64,000 nt of DNA from Anthopleura xanthogrammica (taxonomy: Eukaryota; Cnidaria; Anthozoa; Actiniaria; Actiniidae), in assembly GCA_964019055.1 (NCBI GenBank), contig OZ025216.1, positions 3,813,501 through 3,877,500 on the forward strand, given 5' to 3'. How positions within the stretch are numbered: position 1 is the stretch's first letter; the number at the start of each line of letters is the position of its first letter. Below the pieces are notes generated by a model. The model was not told the DNA's origin. It ran no database searches and saw nothing but the letters and a program-made list of their open reading frames with translations. Both the position numbers and the translations under genes were made by a program. This document shows positions 49,701 to 60,900 of this stretch, piece by piece.

Positions 49701-52700
49701 TATGGATGGGCACCGAAGACTACTACCGACTCTAGTGACTATCTCCAGATAGACTTGGGTGCGGTGTTTACTATCTGTGCTGTAGCTACACAAGGATGTG
49801 GAAACAGTAATAAAGAGTGGACCACGGAATACAAGATATTAACATCTATTGACAATGAAACCTGGGCTTTGTATCAAAGTGGTGGGAAAGTGAAGGTAAA
49901 ACATCTTCTGTTTAGGACCTTTTACTGATCATGAAGAATAAATTGATGTATAATACAATTAACTGTTTTTAAATCAGTATAAAAGAACAGATTGTTTGTA
50001 TGCCTTTTCAGTTATTTTCTGGTAACAAAGATAGAAAAAGTATCGTCAAGAATACGTTAGACGATACTCGAACTCTTGCCAGGCTCATTAGATTCATACC
50101 AACGAAATACCACGAGTTCAAGGTACTACGTGTAGAAGTGTATGGATTCATGAAAGGTAAGAGTCCATCATTACTCACGTATTCGATAGCGATAGGAAAA
50201 AGCCAAAGAAGGGATTTCGACATGATATGAATGGAAAGGAAGCGAATTGAAAGAGATGAAATTGGAAATTTCTAAAGAAACTGAGATGTCTGATTGGACT
50301 GGTGCTACAATTTAGAGTATGACAACTGCGATTTTTGGCCATTGAACTTTGGTAACATTTGTATTTCAGAAAGCAGAATTCAAAACGAATGGAAAGGCTG
50401 GGTAAGAGGACATGCTCAGAAACTGCAGTGGGAAGTACTTGATGAAAATTCTTATGAAAAGGTTGCAAATTCTATAAAGGCGTTGAGGAAATCACAAGGT
50501 AGGTCTTGGTAACTGAATTCAATTCATGGTTCCGACTCCCCTATTTACCGTCGCTGTGTCCCACGAGCCTAACAAATTAGCTAGAACATCTTAGAATTTA
50601 AAACTCTAATCGCAGAACTGAATTGATTATAAATTGTTTCTGTCCTGTCTTGTCTGTACTGTGAATTAAGAAAATTGCCTTGTTATCCTTGTCGTACTCT
50701 TTAAAAAAGGTTGCTGTTTGTGCAGGATTTCAATTCTAAGAGGAAAGCTGCTGCAACGGTAAGTCTGGATGGGAGCCATGAATTGGTTTCTCGTTGCACC
50801 CAAGAAAATGTAGCGAGTTTATCTTTTCTGGAAAGTAGGTCAGAATTAACTTCAGGATCCCAATAACATTAAACACAATCACACACAAATGAGTCCAATA
50901 CTACGTATCTCAAACCAATTCATGTTTCTATTTATTTTGTATTCAGGTAACAAATTAACCCAGGGTGATGAGTCAGACATTGGATTCTTGCCAGGCCATA
51001 AAAACTATTCTTTCAATATCAAGATAAGCAGAACGCTGAAAGAATTGACCTTGTGTCTTTGGGTGTCAATCAAAAGCTTATCACCAATCAAAATCAAAGT
51101 TGATTATGTGAACGTGGAGAAAATGAAGAATGTCATAAACATTGCGTTTGTCAAGATTCATACTATTACAAGGTATATAAAAACAAATTCAAAGTTTTGT
51201 ACTGATTAATCTTCATTAGTTACCCGTACAAACTACAATATTTTTTGAGCTAATATTAATAGTAAAAAGCACTTTTAAAAATGGCCTGGCACAAGTGTAG
51301 ACCTAGATTTCGGACTTTTTTAAGTCTATAGCAAATATTCACGGTCGTTGCGAGAATTCTTGCGATCCAGTGACAAAAAACTCTCCTTTTACAAAGCTGA
51401 AGACATATGGTGACAGATAATTTTTTTGCGTCTGCACCAAGAAATGAATTATTGAACAACTTGCCGATTACCTTAAAGATGGACACAAACAATTTCCTTA
51501 GAACTGATCCTCAGAAATGCCATAGTTTTTGTATCCAGCAAAATTAATAGCTGAATTTTCAATTAATCAGTTTCTTTTTCTCTGCCATTTTTTTCAGAAA
51601 TGGAAAGAAAAAATGGAGTCACGTTTGTGTGACGTGGATGTCTAATTTTGGGGTGTGGCAGACGTACATTGACGGTGCTGCAATGCATCATGGAACTGGA
51701 GTGTTGGACAAAGAAGAACTGTATAGTAAGCTTGAAGCTTTTATAAAATAGTGTTTAAAATAAGTATTATTCTTATTGAATATATTGCAAAAATACAGCT
51801 TCTTTTGTAATTGTACAAACCTATGGGAACCTGGACTACAGTACTTATGATTGATATCGACACAGAGAACCTATACTGTCTACTATAACTGCATTCACAC
51901 ATGTGTAGGCAAAATGAAGTTAAATAATTTAAGTTCTATACACTCTATAATAATACGTTCTATAATTAAGTTACACTCTCCAAATACTTATCCAATTTCT
52001 CTGTAGGCGGTAACAGGATATCGGTCACTTTTGATTCCCAAGATCAGAAAATGACCGAGGTCAAATACAGTAGACTAAACGTATGGCGAAATGTGTTGCC
52101 TGAGCAATATATACTGTACATGTCGTACGAATGTGGAACAGAGACTGGGAATCTCTTAGGATGGACCGACTACTTGAAAGTGCTGCCTCGTGACTCAAGC
52201 GAATTTCGGATTTATGAATCAACTTGTCGAGGAAAGGAAGGTATGCAGATATTTAAAAAAAGGTTAAAATGGCGAATTGCACGACTGAAAGGAACTGTAG
52301 GATAATTCGCTGAATAGTGTAGGCATTGTTTAGGTATTTCAGGAATCAGCAGGAATATGAAGACATTCTTATTTTCCCACAGTTCTTTTTGGTCGTGCGA
52401 TGGCCAATCACCGATCGCCATCCACTGTTCGTCCCTTGAAATAGCTATAAACTGATTATTGACATACTTCGTAATTCAAACGACTTTTTATAAACAGGGA
52501 TGTAATTCCAAGTGGTTATAATTTCAGGACATGTTCAGAGTGTAATTAATCCATCACTTCCTGAGTCACCAAGCTTGGCAACAATCGAGAGCCCGCGATA
52601 CGAGAGGTCATCAAATTCCTCAAAGAGATGTTTAAAATTTAGATATAAAATCTGGGGAGCTGGAGCGAGATCGTTGAAAATATATCAAGAACTAGATGAC

Positions 52701-54908
52701 AAAGAATACACTAAGAGACCGATATGGATGGTTAAAAACAGGGAGGATAGTAGATGGAAGGATGGAGAAATATCAATAGTAGCACTAACGGCATATAAGG
52801 TTAGATAATCTTGGAATGATTTAGAGAATGGTAGCATGGATTTGGCCCCATGTAAGGGAATCCGGTATCCGGAATCCACGAAAAATTTGACTTTGGAATC
52901 CGGAATCGCGTATCATTCTGGATTCCCTTACATGGGGCGAATGGATTGGGAAAGCACTAGAGAAATGTTAGTGTTTTAACAGTTATTTTTAATATTGTTT
53001 TGAAGCTCATCATCGAGGGAGATATGACAAATAGACCAGGATTACTGTCCATAGGTGCTTTACACACCTCTGACAGTAGTAAGTGCAGTGTAATACCACA
53101 ATCAGCGAGAGAAGGTAAGTTAACTATCAAATAACATTGAAGATTTTAATGAAATGTTTAAACCAATATCATATCAAATCATGTTATCAAAACTAAGTTA
53201 TTGGCCCAAAATATTTCAGCTGAACCATGATGTAGACTATGTAATACTTTTACTTCAACTTCGAATGCAAGAACTGCACAAGAAGTTATGACTACGGTCT
53301 GATCAAGTCGCTCATGAAATTAAAAACCACTAAAACAGAGAAAAAGCTAGAGCATCCTTTTAAAGCCTTTTTTCTATCTTAGCAGTTCCTACTTCAGGAT
53401 TATTCTCTTGAACAAACTTTATGTCGGTTAATGTTTTTATTTGTTAACACAGCTTGCAACGAGATTCTGACCAACAGAACTGGTTACATCATGTCACCAT
53501 ATTATCCTGGTTTCTATGACAACAATGCTAACTGTTCCTGGACAATCAAGGCCAGGAATGGTCACGTGATTCGTTTGGAATTTAAAGTATTTGAATTGGA
53601 GTTGAGCCCGCGATGTTCAGCTGACTACGTAGAAGTGTTTGATGGAGACGTAGCCCCGTCGACTTCTCGCACTGGCCGGCGGTACTGCGGAGAAAGGTAT
53701 TGTAGTTGTATTTGCATATATAATGATTATATATGTATTTATTATATGAAATAGAGTGTGATATTGAGTGACATCAAAATGATAAAATTGATATCCCCAC
53801 TCCCACCAGTGGGAATACGATTCGACTTTTTGCTCAGCAAGTCTCAAATTCTCCATTATTTTTCATTGAAGATTTCATATAATAAACACTGCTGCGCTCA
53901 CTCATGAGAGATAACATCAACACTCGAAGATAAAATTCGTATCTCCGCGCGACCATGTAATATCTTGTATATATATACAGCACGGGATGCTCAGCTGATT
54001 TGGACAGAGGACAAAACGATATAGTTTTCAGATGTGATTTTAATTGAAAAAAATTATTATTAAACATTTCGATGTATCTAACGGCCTTTAGTAAATCAAT
54101 ATTTATTCAATGGATGGTTAAGATTTGACGCTGATTTTTCGTGAGTAATACGAGCAATACCTAAAAATAGATATATCAAAAATTCAAGGCAATTTATTAA
54201 ATGGTGATCTTTCTACAGCCCAATATTTTGTATGCGTCAAATTTTCGGTTCCATTTTAGACGGTCGTCATAACCTTTTTCCAGCCCACAATTTACCATTC
54301 AAATTTGTACACAAGCTGTACCTGTAATAGGTGATAAGATTCTGAAACTTTCAGAAAAATCGTACCCGAGGATGAGGAGAAAAAAGCCAAGGACTAAAAA
54401 TATGATTGTTTAAATTTCCGCCGTCGTAAGTCATCCACTTAGAAAATATGAAAATAAAGTACACTGATAAAATTTGGGATAATCAAAGTACAATATATGA
54501 AAAATTCAGTTAAATTGATGCTATAGTTTTGCTAAGCGAGAGAGAATAAAGTTGAGCAAAATTCGCACTGAATTAGTTGGAAGTCCGAACTAGATTTTTT
54601 TGTTTACTAAGCAGCATAACGTCAGCAGCCAATCATAAGCCACGATTCTGTAAACATGATTGACGGCTGATTTTGTCATGAATAATAATATCCGCCCATT
54701 GATGTCCAAGATTTCTCGCCATGTTCACCTCGTGTTTCGAAGCTTTGGCTTTTCTCGTGCTCTACACCATTTACTACATATTGACATTGACATTGACATT
54801 TCAAACCTTTTTTTTCAAACCAATTTTTTATCGATACCCTGAAACAACCTTTTGGCTGATCAAAGGCATAAATAACTCACAGATTGAATTGGCATGAAAT
54901 TTAGCGTG

Positions 54909-54978
<70 letters not shown>

Positions 54979-57900
54979 TAGAGTTCTTAAACGCATCTAA
55001 CTGAAATCTCGATGCTTTTGACAAGAGGAGTAGACAGACAGCAGGTTGCGATGGTAAATGAAAAATATAGTTCAAAAACTCCTGTTGAACAGGAAAGACT
55101 TGAGAAGACAAGAGAACCCGGAGAAAAACCTAGAATCAAGGGAGAGACCTAAAAACGCACATGTGATTCTGAGACCAGTAATCGAACACAAGACCCAAGA
55201 GACGAGAGTCGAGTGTACTACTGCTACGTCACCCTTAACTTGATTCCCAATTTTCGCATGAACTAATAATTAATTTGCATAAATATTCAGCGCCGTTTTT
55301 TTAATTTTAATTTTTTGCAGATATCCACAAATAATCCATTCACAATCAAGCACGATCAAAATAGTATTTCGTTCAAACGATAAGGTTGTGCGACAAGGAT
55401 TCAAGGTTTACTATCAGATAATAAAAGGTACAAAGACAACAGAGATATGTTAGAGATCAAGAGAGAGGTTGTGAGAAAAGAAATAACTCAGTTAAATATA
55501 TATAACATTTTATCATATTCGTTTTTTCTCAAGGTTCGAAAGATGATAGCTGTATTCAAGGTATGTTGCAGCGCGGTGACCCTTGAAATGTTGTTGTAAC
55601 TCATATTTTTAAATTTGTAAAATAATGGGATAGAAAAATGGACTCATGAACAATATTTTACTCCCTTAGACTGCCCCTTTTCGTGTAACTGCCGGAGACT
55701 AGCAGATGGCGGAATCATCATAACAGCCTCACATCAACTGCAGTCTATTCCAAACCGTCTGCCCAAGAAAACAAGCGCTATGTAAGTATCTGAGTTTTGC
55801 AGTGACCTGCTCTTGCACTCTCAAGTCAAAATAATAAAAAAGTTTCAAGAAAGTAAAACTCAGATTGAGGTGCAATGATTAAGGGTGTCCACCCCCCATT
55901 GCTACGCCTCTGTATACCGCTGGCATTTCGTACACAGCCCTCGTCATTAATTCAGATTCACGATGCCGCCGTAACGTCGAAGTTGTCCATTTGTTTCATT
56001 TTTGCAATTGGACTGTTTTGAGATGTTCAAATTCCACCTCACAGTAAAACTAAATCTTGCGCATCATTGCACATTGCAATTAACTATGATTCCATTTTAT
56101 GTGAATTATAGATTATTTCAAGAGAGACAGATTTACCAAGTGGAAAGCAATGCATTTGTAAAACTAAGTTATCTATCTTTGATGTGAGTATATAATTGCA
56201 CAAGGGCAAAGCCAGGTGTTGGATTGGGTGACTAGCAACCAACCACTCCCTCTGGAGTTGAAAAATAGAAATAAGGAGTATAATCTAAAATCTAAAGAGG
56301 AAGCTGTTCAGCACGTTGGAATGCAGCTCAATTTGAAAGACAAAACAATAGGTTCCAATTCTCAGAAGATTGAATTTTTTTGACGTCGTAAAAGGGGTCA
56401 ATATACTTGCTTTCTGGGTATATACGTTATAACCACCCCTTTGAAACCATCCTGTATCCGCCACTCTATTCGAATTCACTATTAAGTCGCAAAACTTAAT
56501 CTTCTATACCTGTTTTGATTTTTTCTGTTTCAGCGACTTGAGCTATAATCGAATATTCTTGGTTGAAGAAATGTCTTTTGTAAACCTGCCATCATTAAAG
56601 ACGTTGTAAGTAATTGATAAATCTCTCGCTTTTGTCCTGAAGTGAAAATAGGTAACAAACTCAAACGTACCACCCCTGGAGTTTGGTGGCTGATGCGAGC
56701 AAACCTCTGAGCCGCCTTGCATCCCTAAGTCAAAATAGTTTCGTTACCAGTACCTTCTTGGTTTTCCTTCGTTTTTAGTTAAGTTCGATCCATGAATTTT
56801 AAAATCTTTTGTATAATAATCATTTTTGAAAAGCTTCTTTCTAATCAATCGATTTTACTCGTAGACGACTTAATCGGAATTTCATCCAAGAAGTGCAGAA
56901 AAACCTGTTTAGTGGTGTCGAACGACTTGAAGCAATGTAAGTATAAGGAAGTCGAGCTGAAATAGTAACCCAAAAATGACGTAGCGAGTAGGCTACGAAA
57001 GGTGACACCTCAGTTTTGAAAAGTTTCTCGATTCTGATTGGGTAACATTTTTAACTTTCTTTTTTAACGAAATTCTGATTACAGAGATTTTGGGCAAAAT
57101 TTGATTTCAAGTGTTGGATTGGATACCTTCTTTGGTTTTCCAGCTCTCCGTGCCTTGTAAGTCATCAGTTCAAAAATGTTTATTTATGAAGATCAGGTAT
57201 GTTCTCACTGGTGTGCAAAGCTGAAGCAGGACGAATTAGTTTCTGCAACCGATTAAGTGCAGTGTACTACCCACGTGGTCACCTAGGTCCCAGGGCAACC
57301 GGCCCGTGCTTACGTAAGAGATTAAGATATCGCGATATAAAAATGTCATTATGCTTGTTACATAATGCTGTCTATTTTCAACAGTCTAAGCTTCATCGAG
57401 TTGGGTTTCCTTTGCATTCTTGTTCGCGCGGGGAGTGGGAGCGTTAAACAACCCAGAAAAGCCGACTCGATGGAGTTTGCAATAAGAAGAGGGACTGTTA
57501 GCGGTCGATAGAACCACAACTGATTATCTATACTTAAAGCAGTTGCCAGCATTGAATATTAGTTCAATTATGTTAACAATGCTGTTTCTTATCCTTAAGG
57601 AGCCTTCGCAGTAACCGAATTAGTGAACTGCATAAACAAACCTTCCAAAATAACACATATTTAAGATATATGTAAGTATAAGTGATGACAATCTCTTGGC
57701 TTTTGAGTGATCGATTGCGTGAGGGAGGGAGTGAGTTATTTCCTATGTTCTAATATACCTCTTTTGCTTCGTATACAAATAGGCCATTTGCAACAAACAG
57801 TCACGTGCTGATATATCACTTTGATAACGAATTAATTCAGCGCAAGGTCCCTTGGGGAAGGCTCTGCTGGATGGCAAACAAACTTTAAAGTGATTCGTAT

Positions 57901-60900
57901 CTTGAAATCGAAAGATGAAAAAATATTTTGGTAATTTTTTTTGTTTTGCTTTCATCAGCTACCTTCAAGATAACGACATCAAGAGAATCCCTTCCGGCGT
58001 TTTCCGTCATCAAAAACATCTTGTTGTTTTGTAAGTAAAAAATTATCTTTCATTAGGATCTGTAGCTAGAACTAAAAAATATTTTGTCATACACGCTCAT
58101 GATCTAAGGGCGCCGGAAATGAGTTAAAACAAAAGAATGGAAACGAGGTCTAAGCCATAAGCTAATACATTAGTCTGTTATTGAAATGGCCCTTCCATAC
58201 TACTCCCGGCTGAAAGTGTAAGTGTGCATGAAGGTTTAATTTTTTTAAAGTTTTCAATATCATGCGGACTCGGTGGTTGGGAGCTGCATGCTGAAATTTA
58301 GTTTTCCGATTCTGTTAATCACAACTAAACAGCCAGTACCTTTTTGGCTGAAGGCAGTGACGGAATAAACCAAATTCCAACGGGTTTATTTGTTTGACTC
58401 CATACCTTAGGCTTCTACATGAAAACAGAATTGAGCGAATTGACAAGTCTTCTTTTGAAGGTCTATGGAAACTACGAAAACTGTAAGTCATTTTCAGTGG
58501 AATAAAGTCTAACCCCTTGCAGCACGTCGGGATGCAGGACAAAAAATAGTTTCTAATTCTCAGGAGTTGGAAATTCTTTTGCTTTGTCTTCCAAATTGAG
58601 CTGCTTTGACGTCACGTGAAAGGGGTCTATAGGTAAAAAATGTTCCACTTTTGGACTGCGTAATACTTCCTCACGACTAACCGCACCCCTTGAAAGAATG
58701 CATAAATGAATGAATTTTCATTTCGTTTTTTTTCTTTAAATTATCAATCTCTAGGACATTGAGGAACAACTCGATTAACGAACAATCCGTTTCAAAAGAT
58801 GTCTTCAACGATCTGCGCAATCTAGAATACCTGTGAGTTGTATTTTCCAGTACTCTTTGCAAGTAAAGCAATTCATCTTTTTATGATATTTACTAGTTTT
58901 TCCAGCTACATATATAGGTTGATGTGATTTTTTGTTCCATTGTTCAGGTCAATAGACAGCTTCATCATATGTTGCTATGCAACCAATTCCATCCCAAACC
59001 TTAACTGTGAATCCCCTGGCAACGAGTTCTCCAGCTGCAATGACATGCTCAAAAGTATTTACGTACAAATCTGCATCTGGGTCGAAGGAATTTCTGCTGC
59101 CTTAGGCAATCTTGCTGTCATAATGTGGTGGACATTTCTTTCTACAAGACGAGAGAAAACACGAAGAAAGATCAACAGAGTTCAATCTTTGTTGTTTTGC
59201 CATCTCGCGTTTGCTGATCTTCTCATGGGAGTATATCTTCTGCTTATTGGAACTTACAATGAAATATGGAAGGGAGAATACTTTCTGCACGACGTAAAGT
59301 GGAGAGCTGGCCTCAGTTGTAAGATAGCAGGCGCCATTGCTACTTTGTCCAGCGAAGTTTCAGTTATGATATTGGTTGCCATAACAGCGGATAGGATAAA
59401 CACAATTCTCTTTCACTTCTCAGCCAGACGCACCAATCTGAAAATGGCTCATGTTCTCTGTCTATTTATTTGGGTCATTGGATTCATCATGTCTTTTACT
59501 CCGATTCTCGTCCCGAGCTATTTCAACGACAAGGTATCGGGATTCAGTTTTTACGGCCGTTCAACTGTCTGTCTGCCGCTGCAGTTGTCCGCCGATCGCC
59601 CTGCCGGCTGGGAGTATTCGGTTGCTGTTTTCATTGCCTTCAATGGCGTAGCTTTTCTCTTCATTCTTGTTGGATACACTGCGATATTCCTAAAAGTCCG
59701 CAAATCTGGTCGAAAATTGCGTAAATCATCAAACGCAGAATCCTCAGTGGGGAAGCGAGTTTTCTTTGTGGTTCTGACCGATTTCTGCTGCTGGATGCCT
59801 ATCATGGTTCTTGGCGTGCTCTCCCTCATCGGTAAATTCGATGACCCTTCTGTGTATATCTGGGTAGGAGCATTTGTACTTCCCGTCAACTCAGCCATCA
59901 ACCCAGTACTGTACACCTTCTCTTCCTCGCAAACGATCAACATCATCAGGTCAATTAGAAGAAAGTGGGTGAAAGATAAAGGTATTAAATATAAAGCTTA
60001 GTGGTCGGGTGGTGTGTGTGGATAGGGAGAAGGTTGGACAGTACTAGTGGATGATAAATGACACATTGAATCACCACTTGCAGATTGCTGGAATTAGAAT
60101 TTTTGATATTGAATACACAAGCGCCCTGTCCGCCATATTGGACACTAAGCACAGGTAGTCCAGAAAAAAATCGCCTGTGCACGAATTACCTTAAAAAAAA
60201 CCCGATACTTTTGGCTCGCTTTTCTATTGTTTTTTTTTTTTTTAATTATTTTTTTGTAGTGTATTTCGTACTGGAGAACTGAAGTTCGATCCGAGACTCA
60301 CAAATCACTTTTACCTTTTCTTCCATAGAGATTATTGGCTTAGAGGGAAAGCATTTGCCCATGAAAAGAAAGTCCGAGCAAATCAGTTCAGCAATGACTG
60401 CATTAACCACCCTTCTGAGAACGAACGACAAGCCTGCTAGGGTGAGAACAAGCATGCCCTATTAAATCATGTGGTTTATCATTAAGGGTTTTGTTTAAAG
60501 GGGCACTTGGATGAAAATTGGAAATGACTTGAAACTTGGTTAAACTTCTCTACATTTTTTTTCAGCATCTAAATTTTGAGCTATTTTTCTTTTCGTTTTT
60601 AAACCAACATTTCTCGACTGCAAGTTGCTCCATAGCTAAAATTTTTGCCCAATCTGGTTTCATGATCATAATTGAGTCATATTATCCTCAAATATTTGAA
60701 TTATTGGGACTTTCAAAAAATGGGGTGTTACTTTTTTACTGTTGTTGTTACTGTTGGACCCAGCTCGGAAGCTCAGTTACTAAAGTCAAAAGTCCATATT
60801 ACATCGTTCGAGGTTCCATAATATTCAGGTCATAGATGCGCAAAATTCATTTAGCTTTTTCTTCTGCTTACAGGATGAAGCCAAAACGGATGAAGCAACG

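Larger units (their letters stand above)
29428..51981 (+). repeat. Right arm of large imperfect inverted repeat
   Basis: Mirror of 1-23752. The inner boundary is where AAGGCGTAGAATATATACAT pairs with sequence near 23740. The outer match continues at least to the GTTCTATAATTAAG stretch near 51960, paired with position 1 onward. The 3' half of the receptor gene (52007-61017) has no partner inside the window. Confidence 0.92.

Noticed and set aside
1..51981. Palindrome as a fold-back read artefact
   Set aside because: Arms differ by clean transposon insertions with target duplications, different cassette numbers and scattered substitutions, which a fold-back of one molecule would not give. Raw reads are still needed to exclude misjoined haplotypes.
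58940..58947. Met at 58940 as start of a stand-alone GPCR gene
   Set aside because: It lies before the TTCAG acceptor, in the intron; the phase-2 exon continues the LRR frame, and no signal peptide precedes the hinge.
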